This document shows, in pieces, positions 35,489 through 47,910 of a stretch of DNA of 64,000 bases; the stretch's first letter is position 1, and every line of letters starts with the position of its first letter. The stretch comes from Tamarix chinensis. Lineage: Eukaryota; Streptophyta; Magnoliopsida; Caryophyllales; Tamaricaceae. Below the pieces are notes generated by a model. It did not search any database. It saw nothing but the letters and a program-made list of their open reading frames with translations, and was not told the origin of the DNA. Made by a program: the position numbers and the translations under genes. The stretch is taken from the NCBI GenBank assembly GCA_030549775.1, contig CM060181.1, positions 61,067,701 through 61,131,700 of the forward strand, given 5' to 3'.

Positions 35489-37103
35489 TGATATATGAGA
35501 TTTATATGTTATTTTCCTAAGTGAAAATGTCATTTATTCCTCATTATTTTTATAAGATTTAATCTTTTCTCAAGTTTTTCTCTTTTGGACAGATTTTGCA
35601 GGAAAAGATAAAAATGAAGAAATTCAAAGGAGAGATCAATGGAAGGAGGAAATTAATCAAAGAAAACACCAAGAGATATGGAATCAATGGAAGAAAAGAC
35701 CAGAAATGAAGAATATATATATCAAAGGGAAGCTTGTGTTCAAATTTCATAAAGAGATAACAAAAGAACAAGAAACACGGTACCCTCATGTTTCATAAAC
35801 ATGGTACCCCTGTGTTTCATAAACACAACCCTTTTTTTCAATCAGCACACAAAATCTCAGTTTTTAAAATTCAGCATTTGGCAGAGAATTCAAGGAAAAA
35901 CACAGAGGTCCCATGCTTTCCAACACGGACCGTGATTTTCTTAAATTCTGTAACTGTTCGCATGAACTTTTCCTTGTTATATTTCTGAAGTTTTGAACAT
36001 TCAAGAGTTATTTTTTGGGGGGTTTTGGGGAGTTTGAGAGTTGGATTCTCTATTTTTCTCTACATTCTCTAGAAACCATATGTAATTCACAATTCCAATT
36101 CTCTTTCTCTCCATTGTATTCAATTGAACAATCAATACTCTGCAATTCAAGTCGATAAGTTCTTCTCCATTCCTTTCTTAATTGCATGTTTTGATTTTTG
36201 ATTGAATGCAAATAAATTCCCTTTATTGCATTATTATTTCTCTTATTTTTGGTGTTTCATTTTTTATTTTTTAGCAATCATTGATGTTAATTATAGATTA
36301 CATCATTTAATTATATGTTGTTACAATTATGAAGATAGTAGAGTAGATAATTTAGAGTAGGAGGATTTGATAATGGATTTAGGTTTCGAATATGATAATG
36401 TAATTTGAATTCATGATTTTAGATGAAATTTAATTGAAATGATGGACGGAATTGAATGATCTCACATCATAGATTAAGAATTTAAGCTAATTAGATTGAT
36501 CACCTATCTAATGTGGATCATAATGTACGCTAGAATAATGGAATTAATACGTAATTGTTAATTAACATTTCTAGAGTAGCAAAAGATTAATTATTAATCT
36601 TGTCTATAAATTCATATGATTGCATGATTCGAGCTTGTGTGATTATGGTCGTAGTTGACTTATTTTTATTCGTAATGCTACCATTAATTGAGTCCAGCAT
36701 TCTTAACCTAAGTTATTAATTGGTTAGGTAATAAATTAAGAGCTTATTCAATTTATTAGAGTTAAGAGAAAGTAAAGAGATGAATTATTATGAGTTTCTA
36801 AAGGCTAACGTTAAATCATTTAGAATCCTTCTTTTCTCCATGATTATTTGATATTCTAATTCCATAATCAATATCTTCATATCCTTATTCATTAATTAGT
36901 GAGTAAAGTATTTTATTATTTATCCATAGTATATAACTTAGTGATAGAAGTAAATGTTATTGCATACCGGGGATTTTAACATTGATTACATAATTATTGA
37001 TTATATACCATTCCTTGTGGGTTCGACTCCTTCTTGCCATCTACTACATATTTGGAAATTAGGATTTATTTATTAAATTTGTTGTGCATACGACAATGCA
37101 TCA
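35489..37103 (+). repeat. 5' LTR of non-autonomous Athila-type element
   Basis: 1615 bp, starts TGATATATGAG and ends CATACGACAATGCATCA. It carries ACACGG hairpin-type motifs at about 35777-35830 and 35898-35935, and a conserved CTTGTGGGTTCGACTCCTTC block near its end, which is also present in the other Athila-type LTRs. Confidence 0.85.
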
Positions 37104-37109
37104 AATTTT

Positions 37110-37127
37110 TGGCACCATTGCCTGGGA
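37110..37127 (+). promoter_or_regulatory. Primer-binding site (tRNA-Asp type, degenerate)
   Basis: TGGCACCATTGCCTGGGA, located 6 bp after the LTR. It is complementary, with three mismatches, to the 3' end of plant tRNA-Asp, the primer used by Athila elements. Confidence 0.75.
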
Positions 37128-38706
37128 ATGGCAATTATAATTTTTATTTCTGTTTTTTATGTTGTTTCTATATATTGTTAATGTAGTCTTTATTGGTGTT
37201 GTTTGCATATATATTTTTATTTTTATTTTTATTTCTTTGTTTGTTTGTATAAATATGAAGTGTTTTCTAATTATGTGATCATGTGTTTGTTTGTTTGGTT
37301 CATGTCTAAACAAGAAGTGTTAGATTTGATTTATCCATTCATTGGGTAAGTAAAGTAATGGGACTAAATCTTTTTACAAATGCTATTTTAAAATCATAAT
37401 AACTGATTTGATCACCATCTTCCAAAACTTTAAAAATAGAAAATGAGATTGTGATAGTGGTGAAGGAAAGAAAGTTAGAATGGTTAGGAATCAATCCATG
37501 TATTGATTATGAATGAGATGAAATGAAATTCAAAATTGGTGGATATAACATTGTGAATGCTAGAGCCTAATCTATGGATGCATTGTTTATCCAAAATATA
37601 TTTTTCTTTTGTGTGTGTTCTCCAATGATATGTGAAACTAGAATTTGCCATTAATTTTCTTCAAGACTGCATAGAACTTTATGATATTTGAAAATGATAA
37701 AGGAAGTCTTCTTTCTTTGTTAGCTACACGACCAAATAGTTCACCTTGAAAATTGTTATCCATTGTATAACCCCTTTGAGCCTAAAGCCTTATTCTATTG
37801 ATCTAACCTTTGTTAAACAACTCATGTCCATATATATATATTTTCCTTCCTTACTCTATGACTAGTGGAGCAATAGATTTTTAAGGAGAAAATTTGTTTT
37901 GTTCATGAGGTGAAATCTAACTATGAAGGTATGGATATCATAAAAACAATGGAGGAAGTAGCTAAGCATTTTTCTTCTCCAAAAGAAGAAGAAGAAGAAG
38001 AGAATAAAATTTCATGACTTTTGATGTTATTTGGTTAAATAGAAGGGCTTGAAATTATAATTATTTTTTTTAAAAAAAGGGGGAAGTGATGTAAAGGAGA
38101 AGAGGAGGAATTGTGATTTAATTGAAATAAAGAAATTGCTTCTCTAGTTGGTAGAGTCTAGCTACAATCCCAAAATTTTATCCCACCTTAGGACTCTAGC
38201 CCCATTGCAACCAATTTTAAGACCTTTTGATTCTATATACTTTAGTTCTCTTAAGCGATGACAAATTAAAAGTAATGGCAAACGTATAGATGATCATAAT
38301 CATTTGGAGAAAATTTGAGAGTAAACACATTTTACCCTAGACACATAAGAGTGAGAGTTTACACATATCAACAGTAAGAATCTACTAATTTAACTTTCAT
38401 TTATCTTAATCTAGCTTTGCATGGTGAGATACTATCTGTACTAATTATCGCTCCTTAACCACTTGAGCATTTGATAAAACTATTTATTGCGTATGTTAGA
38501 TGTGTGATCCAAAACATTTTCAAAGTTTCTTTCTTGTGATTTATAAATACTTTAAGTCCTAGTGCATTGTTAAACTCCGTGAATGACTAAATCCAATCTT
38601 ACAATTCTTATAGTTCAGAACTTGTCTTAGTTGTAATCCTTGATGTTTCTTTTGTGCATAACATGATGTTGCTTGAGGAAAAATAACAATTTAAGCATGG
38701 GGTATT
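37128..38706 (+). other. Non-coding interior and polypurine tract of the non-autonomous element
   Basis: Colinear with 59250-60507 of the intact Athila: shared blocks GAAGGAAAGAAAGTTAGAAT, CCAAAATATATTT, TAGCCCCATTGCAACCAA and GATAAAACTATTT. It ends with a polypurine-like TTTAAGCATGGGGTATT (about 38690-38706) directly before the 3' LTR. No reading frame of note. Confidence 0.75.
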
Positions 38707-40280
38707 TGATATATGGGATTTATATGTTATTTTCCTAAGTAAAAATGTTATTTATTCTTCACTATTTTTATAATATTTAATCTTTTCTTATTTTTTCTCA
38801 TTTGGATAGATTTTGCAGGAAAAGATAAAAATGAAGAAATTCAAAGGAGAAATCGATGGAAAGAGGAAATGAATCAAATAACACATCAAGAGATATGGAA
38901 TCAATGGAAGAAAAGACCAGAAAGGAAGAATATATATCAAACGGAAGCTTGTGTTGAAATTTAATAAAGAGATAATGAAGGAACAAGAAACATGGTACCC
39001 CCGTGTCTCATAAACACGACCTTTTTTTTTCCTGTCAGCACACAAAATCTCAGTTTTCAAAATTTAGCATTTGGCAAAGAATTCAAGAAAAAACATGGAG
39101 GTTCTATGCTTCCTAACATGGACCTTATTTTTCTTAAATTCTGTAACTATTCGCGAGAACTTTTCCTTGTTATATTTCTAAAATTTTGAACATTCAAAAG
39201 TTGTTTTCTAAGGGGTTTTGGAGAGTTAGAGAGTTGGATTCTCTCTTTTTCTCTACATTCTCTATAAACCATATGTAATTCACAATTCTAGTTCTCTTTC
39301 TCTCCATTATATTCAATTGAACAATCAATACTGTGCAATTCAAGTCGATAAGTTCTTCTCCATTCCTCTCTTAGTTTCATGTTTTGATTTTTGATTGAAT
39401 GCAAATAAATTACCGTTTATTCCATTATTATTTCTCTTATTTTTGGTGTTTCATTGTTAATTTTTTTAGCAATCATTGATGTTAATTATAGATTACTGCA
39501 TTTAATTGTATGTTGTTACAATTATGAAGATAGTAGAGTAGATACTTTAGGGTAGGAGGATTTGATGACGGAATTGGGTTTCAAATATGATAATGTAATT
39601 TGAATTCATGATTCTAGATGAAATTTAATTGAATTTATGGATGGAATCAAATGATCTCACATCATAGATTAAGAATTTAAACTAATTAGATTGATCACCT
39701 ATCTCTACTAGGATAACAGAATTAATATGTAATTGTTAATTAACGTTTCCAGAGTAGCAAAAGTTTAATTGTTAATCTTGTCTATTAATTCATATGATTG
39801 TATGATTTGAGTTTGTGTGATTATAGTCGTAGTTGACTGCTTTCCATTCGTAATGCTGCCATTAATTGAATCCAGCATTCTTAACCTAGGTTATTAATTG
39901 GTTAGGTGATAAATTGAGAACTTATTCAATTTATTAGAATTAAGAGAAACCAAAGAGATAAATTATTATGAGTTTCTAAAGGCCAACGTTAAATTATTTA
40001 GAATCATTCTTTTCTCCATGATTATTTGATATTCTAATTCCATAATCAATATCTTCCTATCCTTAGTCATTAATTAGTGAGTAAAGTGTTTTATTATTTA
40101 TCCATAGTATATAACTTAGTGATAGAAGTAAATGTTATTGTATAACCGAGGTTTTAACATCGATTACAGAATTATTGATTATATTTCATTCCTTGTGGGT
40201 TCGACTCCTTCTTGCCATCTACTACATATTTGGAAATTAGGATTTATTTATTAAATTTGGTATGCATACGACAATGCATA
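38707..40280 (+). repeat. 3' LTR of non-autonomous Athila-type element
   Basis: 1574 bp, starts TGATATATGGG. Compared with the 5' LTR it has many substitutions and small deletions (for example around 39710, where about 20 bp are missing), so this insertion is older than the element at 54141-62040. Confidence 0.85.
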
Positions 40281-40429
40281 ATAATACAAACAGGTAACTA
40301 TGCAGATAAGCCATACAGGAAAAATCATAGTATAGGCCATGTTACAATTCTATTAAACTTAATCATTAGATATTTGGTCAATATACCTATTTCAAACCAT
40401 TCTTATTATCAATCCATGTGAGTATGGGA

Positions 40430-40740
40430 ACCCCACTAATATAGTCGGTGAATAGAAAAACACCCAGGGTAGAACGCATCTGGCCACTATTATTTGTCAG
40501 TTGACTTGTCTGGCCTCAACTCATATGGTATTTCACTATAAGTAGATATTATATTTCAATGGTTTATCATTATTAGGTTTGGTTTTTTAAGCTTGGGATC
40601 AGGATCCCCCACTATTATAGCCGGTGGACCAAAAAAACATCCAGGACAGAATACACCTAGGCACTATTATTCGTCGGTGGAATTGTCTCCAAAGCACAAG
40701 GCACCAAGCCACTATAATTCGCTGGTAGACCGGTCTGGGC
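40430..40740 (-). repeat. Box-repeat cluster in LTR complex
   Basis: Four units of CCACTATTAT(A/T) with CGGTGGACC and CCAGG(G/A)(T/C)AGA blocks, the complement of the AATAATAGTGGCCAGG unit. Colinear with 1540-1870. Confidence 0.7.
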
Positions 40741-41345
40741 CTGGCTCAAATCTTTCTCTTACTTTTTTTTTATATCTTATTCATGTCTTATTCGATAAAT
40801 ACTTCCACACTAGACATGCATGTCCTTTGGACTACCTACTCACACAACCCATCTACCCCTATTCTCCCAAAAGGGCCATCCCATATCTTGGGACCTCTAT
40901 TCCTCCTAGTATATCCAAACATCCTTTCCTCCTTTTCTTTACTTGCCATGAATACCCAACTCATGTGCTCGTGGGGCAAGGCCCACTTTCCCATATCTCT
41001 GAGTCAACCCACTATCACCCTCTAGGATTTTTTCTAGAAATCCCTAATTTAGCCTATATGGCCCATCCTTCCTCTATCTCATATAGCCCATGTTTTCCTT
41101 GCCCCCAACTCATCACCTCACTCGATTCATTAGGCATCCCACTTTACTTTCCATTTTGCACATGTGACCACAAAACCCTTGTTGGTCACCCTAAAACCCT
41201 AGCACCTCTTTTTCCTTTTATGATGTCCCTCCATCACTCTCACTTACCATTCCCTCTTCCATATGACACACATTTACCCTCCATGTGCCATTCTTCCACT
41301 CTCACACCATACTTAAATTCCCTCCATTATTTATCCCTTCCATAA
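40593..41345 (+). other. Long open frame in LTR complex, judged non-coding
   Basis: A 250-codon frame on the plus strand, antisense to the LTR. Its translation is rich in Pro, Ser, His and Leu and follows the C-rich complement of the LTR. The equivalent stretches (660-1530 complement and 43300-43690) are open in short pieces only. No domain is recognised. I treat it as a composition artefact. Confidence 0.6.
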
Positions 41346-41623
41346 TCTCCTCCAATTAGGGATTTCCTCCCAAACCCTAGCCAAGTCCCCATGCACCCTT
41401 ATACCAGCCTATGTACAATTTTTCTTCCATGGACCCTAATCACCCCAACAATTCTTCCCTTACTTTACTTAAACCTCAAGTCAACTTTACCCATGTAAGG
41501 ATCATCCCCATACAAAGACCATATATCCCATGCAAACCTAAGTCCCTATGCAAGATTCACTATTCTCTTAAAGAAAGACTTCATCCCCAAAGTCACTTGC
41601 TAATTTCATCACTACCCCCTTAA

Positions 41624-41770
41624 AGTAATAATAATAATAGTTCAAATAATAATAATAATAATAGTAATGATAATGATAATAATAATAATGATGATGATGA
41701 TAATAATAATCATAGTGATAATGATGATGATGATAATAGTAATAGTAATAATAATAATAATAATAATAAA
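41624..41770. repeat. (AAT)n/(GAT)n microsatellite
   Basis: Interrupted AAT/GAT trinucleotide run. It is paralogous to the longer run at 44349-44520 in the duplicated LTR half, so it is a native part of this LTR family. Confidence 0.85.
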
Positions 41771-43274
41771 GTAATAATTACACTAATTATACTTAAGGGC
41801 TAGGAAGGTTAGGGCACAACCTAGTGAAGGTAGCGCACGGTGGCGACAGTAGAGGAAGTAGGGGATTGGAGAGGTGGCCTTTTAGGGCTAAAAGAGAGAG
41901 AGTGAGATGGTGGTTGTAGTGGTGGTGGACTCTCTGGGTTGAGAGGGTTGGAGTGGTGTTGGTGGCGCAGCAAGTGCAGTGGTGTATGTGGTTGTGGTTG
42001 TGGTGGCCGAGGGCGGTGGTGGAGGAGGAAAGATGAAGGAGAGGGAGAAAGGAAGGTAGGGGAGGTAAGGGAGGTTTTGTTAAGTGGATTGGGTGGTAGG
42101 AGAGGCAGTGATAGTGGCGGGGGAGGTGGTACACAACGGTGATGGGTGCAAAGTGGCAGGTGAAGAAACAAAATTTGCACGGTTGGGGCGGCTCGTGTAG
42201 GGGGAAATAGGGGTAGTGAGTGGTATGGTTTGGTGGAGGGTAATGCAGGGAAGAGTTTGGGTGGTGTTTTGGGCGGCGGCATTGCACGACGGCGGCCGAG
42301 GTGGCATCTAAAGCGGCGGTGGTGCATGGATACTAGATTTTTTTTTGGGTAGAGTAAAGACGGTTAAATGGGGTTGGTAGGGGGTATTTATAGGCCAATA
42401 GAGGGAGGATAAAAAAAGGGGGAAGAGGACAATAGGGTAGGTGAGGCAAGGCTTGCTGGCCGGTGGTGGCAGGTCGGTACGAGCCTGCAATTTTGTAGGG
42501 TGTAGGTGGACATGGGGAGAGAAGGAAAAGGGGAAGGGGCACATGGGGAAGGAGGTATAAGGTCGGTTGGGGTTGGAAAGGGAAAGGAAAAGGATGGGGG
42601 AGAGAAGGGAGAGGGGTAGGTTGGAAGTACGGTGGTTGGGAAGGTTAGGCAACGTATAATTGCAGGCTTGACCTACAACGTATGGGATGGAGAAGGGAGG
42701 AAGAAGATGAGAGGGGTCCGCCAGTCGGTTTGGGGGAAAAGAAAGAAAGAAAAAGGAGGGGGAAAACTGGGTGAGAGAGGAGGAGAGAAAAAAAAAAGAA
42801 TGGGTAGCTAGGTCATGCAGGAGAGAGAAGAGAGGGAGGGGAAGTTGGGCCGTGAGGGGCGCAGGCCCATTCTAGGGAGAGGAGAAAAAAGATAAAGAGA
42901 AAGGAGAAAAAGAAGGATGAAAAAGGAAAAAAGGAAGGAAAAAGGGAAAAAGGAAAAAAGAAAAAGAAAAAATAGGTTGATTGGGATATTTAGAATATTT
43001 TGATATTTTTGAATATTTAAAAATAATAAAAACTAGTTAAATAATAATTAAATTCTTTTTTATATTAATTTAGGATATTTTGGAAATTTGTTTTCTAAGT
43101 TTTATTTTTATCTAGCAAAAAACTCTAATCTTCCCTAATTAAATTCTTTATTATTTTCTTTTTTTTGTCTTATATACTCCCCTAAATTTAATTAAATAAT
43201 ATATTTTATTAATTTTCCTAATAAATTTTTATTTTATCATAATTTTCTAAATTAGGATTTTTAGGGTATTCCAT

Positions 43275-43292
43275 CACTACCCCCTTAAAGAA
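43275..43292 (-). promoter_or_regulatory. Polypurine tract at internal LTR junction
   Basis: On the minus strand CTTTAAGGGGGTAGTGA lies immediately before TGGAATACCC, the start of the second LTR half. The same motif recurs at 41607-41623, there detached from an LTR start. The form agrees with the plant Ty3/gypsy pattern CTTTTAAGGGGGG...TGTAA. Confidence 0.65.
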
Positions 43293-43699
43293 ACCCTAGT
43301 TGGTCACTCCAAAATCCTACCACCTCTCTTTCCTCATACGATGTCCCTTCATCACTCTTAATTACCATTCCCTCTTCCATATGACACACATTAAGCCTCC
43401 ATGTGACATTCTTCCACTCTCATCCCATACTTCAATCCTCTCCATTATTTCTACCTTTCATAGTCTCCTCCATTTAGGGTTTTCCTCCCAAACCCTAGCC
43501 AAGTCCCCATACACCCTTATACTGACCTATGTACTATTTTTCACCTATGGACTCTAATCACCCCAACAAATCTTCCATTAACTTACTTAAAACTCAAGTC
43601 AACTTTACCCATGTAAGGATCATCCACATGCAAAGACCATCCATCCTATGCAAACCCTAGACTCCCCATGCAAGATTCACTTCACCTTTTTATTTTATC

Positions 43700-44348
43700 C
43701 ATATTATCCTTTTATTCGTCCACCCATAAGTCATTAGATAATTAGGTCATTCTCACTTCTCTCTAGTTAACTCACTTCCTTTACCCCTTTGATATTTCCA
43801 TCACCACATCATGTCTTTAAAGCCTTCTAGCATGCATGTCCAAAAGGGCCACATCACATAAGCACCACAAAGCACAACATACATATCATTTTACACATAC
43901 TATAAGGAGAACATATATACTTACTTTAGCTCCGCGCTGCGCTACAAGTAAGTATTCATAATCACATAAGGTACACAAACATATCATCACACATAACATA
44001 CAAAGCACATAATACACATATTAGGCCTTAACCACATCCTTACCTAAAATGACAATGAACTTGGAGCATGCTTCTACTCCTCCTTAGGGTTTGGACTTAG
44101 TTCACCTATAAGAGGGATATACTAGGGTTAACTTCCTTCTTACCAACATTATCATTATTTCCTACTTACGTTTATCATAATCTAGTATTAGGGATATTAA
44201 TAATAATAGTAGCTTTATTAGTAAAAATAAGGATATTATCCTTAAAATTGTTAATCATGCTATTATTAGCCAAAATAGGTTTAGGTGGTTATATTAGTTA
44301 ATGATAAGATATTATTAACAATATTAGCAATAACAATGATAATAACCT
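43700..44348. other. LTR-complex AT-rich part without duplicated counterpart
   Basis: This stretch lies between the CTAGGGTTTGCA part and the AAT run of the upstream LTR half and was deleted from the second half. It includes TAAGTATATATG/CATATATACTTA-like sequence near 43910. No coding sequence. Confidence 0.4.
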
Positions 44349-44449
44349 TAATAATAATAATAATAATAATACTAGAAATAATAATAATAATAATAATAAT
44401 AACAATCATAGTTATAATGATTATGATAATAGTAATAGTAGTAGTAGTA

Positions 44450-44520
<71 letters not shown>
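44349..44520. repeat. (AAT)n microsatellite
   Basis: About 170 bp of AAT trinucleotides with a short GTA-rich interruption near 44430-44450. The 86-codon poly-Ile frame across it is an artefact. Confidence 0.95.
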
Positions 44521-45963
44521 TACACTAGTTATACTTAAAAGATAGGAAGGTTAGGGCACAACCTAGTGAAGGCGGTGTGCTGCCTTTTAGGGCTAAAAGA
44601 GAGAGAGTGAGATGGTGGTTGTGGTGGTGGTGGACTCTCTAGGTTGAGAGGGTTGGAGTGGTGGTAGTGACGCAGTAAGGGCAGCGACTCAGGTGGTGGT
44701 GGTTGTGGTGGTTTAGGGTGGTGGAGGAGGACGAAGGATGAAGGAGAGGGAGAAAGGGAGAAAGGAAGGTAGGGGAAGTAGGGGAGGCTTTGCTAAGTGG
44801 ATTGGGAGGTAGGAGAGGTGGTGATTGTGGCAGAGGAGGTAATGCATGGCTGCAAGAGGGACAGTGATGGATTTAAATTGGCAGGTCGAGCTGCCAAATT
44901 TGCATGGTGGGGGTAGCTCATATAGGGGGAACTAACGGTGGTGAGTGGTATAGTTAGGTGAAGGGTAATGTAGAGAAGAGTTTAGGTGGTGTTTCGGGCG
45001 ACGAAGTTGTGCGACGGCAGCTGGGGCAATGTCTGAAGTGACGGTGGCACAAGGATGTTGGATTTTTTTAGGCAGAGTAAAGAGGGTCGAATGGGGTTAG
45101 TAGGGGTTATTTATAGGCCAATAGAGGGAGGATAAGACAAAGGGGGAAGAGGACAAGGGGGTAGGTGAGGTAGGGCTCACCAGCCTGTGGTGGCAGGCTG
45201 GTACGAGCTTGCTATTTTGTAGGGTGCAGGCGGATAAGGGGAGAGAAGGGAAATGGGAAGGGGCATGCAGGGAAGGAGGTATAAGGCCAGTTGGGGCTAG
45301 AAAGGGAAAGGAAAAGGATGGAGGAGAAAAGGGAGAGGGGTAGGCTGGTGGTACGGCTGTTGGGTAGGTCGGGTGGCATAGAGTTGCAGGCCCAACCTGT
45401 AACGCGTGGGAGGGAGAAGGGAGGAATAAGAAGAGGGGGGTCAGCTAGTTGATCTAGGGGACAGGAAAAGAAAGAAAAAGGAGGGGGGAAAGTGGGTGGG
45501 CGCGGGGGTGTGAAAAAAAAGAATAGAGGGCTGGGCTGCATAGGGGAGAGAAGAAAGGGAGGGGAAGTTGGGCTGTGAGGGGAGGACAAGCCCAATCCGG
45601 GGAGAGGAGAAAAATAAAAAGGAGAAAGGAGAAAAAGAAGGAAAAGGGGAAAGAAAATAATGAAAAATAGGTTGGTTGGGGTATTTAAAATATTTTGGTA
45701 TTTTTAAATATTTAAAAATAATAAAAATTAGTAAAATAATAATTAAGTTCCTTTTTATATTAATTTAGGATATTTTGGAATTTTTTTTCTATTTTTAAGT
45801 AGCAAAATACTCTAATATTCCCCATTTAAATTCTTTATTATTTTTCTCTTTTTTTTCTCTAAAATGCTCCCCTTAATTTAATTAAATAATATAATTAATT
45901 AATTTCCCCAATAAATTTATATTTTATCATAATTTCCTAAGGTAGGATTTTTGGGGTATTTCA

Positions 45964-47362
45964 AATGCTGCCAAATCCAATGATGATCTAGAACCACCAA
46001 CAATAGGTGGATGAAATGAGGATGATGGTACTTCCATGTTAGGTTGTGTCATAGAGGTAAGAAAATCTATATTTTCTATAGATAATGGAAAACTTCCATA
46101 CCCATAACCTCTGACCCACAAACCTTCATACCCTGAACCTCTGACCTCGGAACCATTGTATCTTATACCTTTTAGCTGATACATTGGAGCAGGTTGTTAT
46201 GTACGTGTTTTGTTACATTATGAAGATGTTGTCATAGGAAGACCTTCAGTTCTATCTACTACTTTATCTTATCTGCAATTCATATGAATTTCAATAACAA
46301 AATAAATATATTATCCAATCAATATAATTAAAAATATTCACTAATAACCACCACCACATAACAATATTTAACATATTTAATGAAACTATAAACAAATCTA
46401 ATAAGTATCAAATCATATATAAATAATATAATAACGCAATTAACAGAGTTTAATAGATCTAAAAATATCAATAATAAATTTAACCAAATTAACACTAACT
46501 AAAAATTACAATTAACAAACAAAAAATTATAAACCTAACTTCCCCTCCAAACAACAACCGAAAACCCTAGAAACTGGATAGATTTTAACAAACCTATATT
46601 TAATTACAATAATAGAGCATAATAATAGAGTATAATAGATCTAAAAATATAATGAAAAAATTTAACCAAATTAACCATAATTAATATAAACATAATTAAC
46701 ATACTGTAATTAATAAACATGATTACAAATATAATTAATATACAATAAATACATTACCTAGTTAATACAGAATTAATAAACCCATCTACCCAATCAAAAC
46801 CATCCTCCACATCACAAACCATAATTAATAATTAACAAAACATAAATCATACACACATAATAAAAATTATTAATTAATATCTAATATTAATTAATACTAA
46901 TATAATTAATACACACATAATAATTGAAAACCTAAATTTTACATGAAATGCTACACACAACCCTACCCCACCAGCTATCCATGCCATTCCCCCCAATCCC
47001 CACAAACAAAAATCGTCGTTACCCCATACCCCCTTTAGTGAAAATTGCCAATCCTCTCCCCACCCACAAGCAAAAATTGTCATTCCTTCTAACGTACTTA
47101 AAAAAAATTATGTGTATATTGATCATATAATATTTGTGCTGTCTAAAAAACATTGAATTGCCTTGCAAGGATTTCACCGATTGAGGGAGTGAGTGAGCTT
47201 AAAGAGTGAGAGTTGAAAGAGTAAGTTGAGATAAACAAGAGAGAATAGAGAGAAGAAAGAGAAAAGAGATAGAAAATAATGGGAGTGAGTGGTGGAGGAG
47301 TAGTATAGAAAAAATATTATTTTCTATATAGTATTTCTTTTATTCAAAATAATAGCCGCGAC
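45964..47362 (-). pseudogene. MULE copy 2, PMD gene 5' part and terminal region
   Basis: Upstream of the LTR complex, a minus-strand frame from 46184 to 45964 encodes about 73 residues, with a Gly/Tyr-rich stretch (GSGYEGLWVRGYGYGSFPL) and then TQPNMEVPSSSFHPP. It joins, once the LTR complex is removed, to a Pro/Ser segment and the Asp-rich run at 34893. This looks like the disordered N-terminus before the PMD core. 46200-46860 is AT-rich non-coding. 46870-47090 holds short GGAATGACAATTTTTGC-like repeats on the minus strand. The terminus is GTCGCGGCTATTATTTTG (complement) at 47362. Gene status rests on position, since the N-terminus has no domain. Confidence 0.5.
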
Positions 47363-47838
47363 TTTTTATTACTAAATTAGATACATACTCTAATGTTACT
47401 AGAATATCGTCTGACACTGATAGTATAACTTAATTGGGTGGTGATATTTTCAAACTTAGCTGTAATCAAGATCTACACTTCACATTTCCTTTAATATTTT
47501 AAAATTAAATTCAACACTGTTCAATATAATATATGTTTCTATAATTCTGCATCATATTTTAGTTCTAATATAATTTATGGTGAAGCTCCATTAAAGATGA
47601 CCGAAGGGAAAATGTATCATCCTATGCCATGGCTTTCGTGCAAGGTATTTATCGTGGAAAAATTTGTCCCTTCAAGTAGTATTAAATTTTAAACTTAAAT
47701 AAAGACTCCACCATAAAGATCCAGTTGGATCCAAATATTTTCAAGAAGAAGAATAAATTAGAAAGATTATTTTATCTACCTCTATTATTTCTATATTAAA
47801 CATTACTTAAATAATTTGATAATAAATATTACAATAAT
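47363..47838. repeat. Duplicated non-coding segment, copy B (right flank of MULE copy 2)
   Basis: Direct paralogue of 19166-19645 at high identity by eye. It ends at about 47838, where the LINE begins, so homology beyond is lost. Confidence 0.75.
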
Positions 47839-47910
47839 CAGTTTGTAATCCATCACGGATGAATGTGCTCACACACTTCCTTCTTCTTGAGTCCTCAGCT
47901 GTCAAAGTCT

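Larger units (their letters stand above)
35489..40280 (+). mobile_element. Non-autonomous Athila-type LTR retrotransposon, TSD ATAAC/ATAAT
   Basis: LTRs at 35489-37103 and 38707-40280 enclose only 1603 bp. The flanks ATAAC (35484-35488) and ATAAT (40281-40285) differ by one base. The final LTR bases read GCATA instead of GCATCA. The primer-binding site just after the 5' LTR (37110-37127, TGGCACCATTGCCTGGGA) is a three-mismatch version of the tRNA-Asp site in the intact element. The interior matches the 5' leader and the 3' non-coding region (about 59250-60507) of the Athila element at 54141-62040, and has no gag, pol or ORF-1. Mobility would have needed proteins from a relative. Confidence 0.85.
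34945..45963 (-). mobile_element. Minus-strand LTR complex (box-repeat family) with internal duplication and a nested element
   Basis: The outer ends are TGAAATACCCCAAAAATCC (start at 45963, minus) and TTTTTTGGGGCGTTTCA (end at 34945). Flanks AATGATG and AATGCTG are similar but not a clean 5-bp TSD. Inside, 41600-43274 and about 43880-45963 are two copies of the LTR 5' half (GA-rich tract, AAT microsatellite). 41160-41600 and 43293-43690 are two copies of the following part. The junction at 43275-43292 is a polypurine tract directly before an LTR start (TGGAATACCC). It is therefore a collapsed LTR-PPT-LTR structure with no remaining gag-pol. A complete Athila-type element sits at 35489-40280. 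Confidence 0.6.

Noticed and set aside
41793..42652. Open frames of 114-168 codons on the minus strand (Pro/His/Ser-rich)
   Set aside because: They are sense-strand LTR sequence in a pyrimidine-rich tract, duplicated at 44560-45600 where the frames are broken. No domain is seen.
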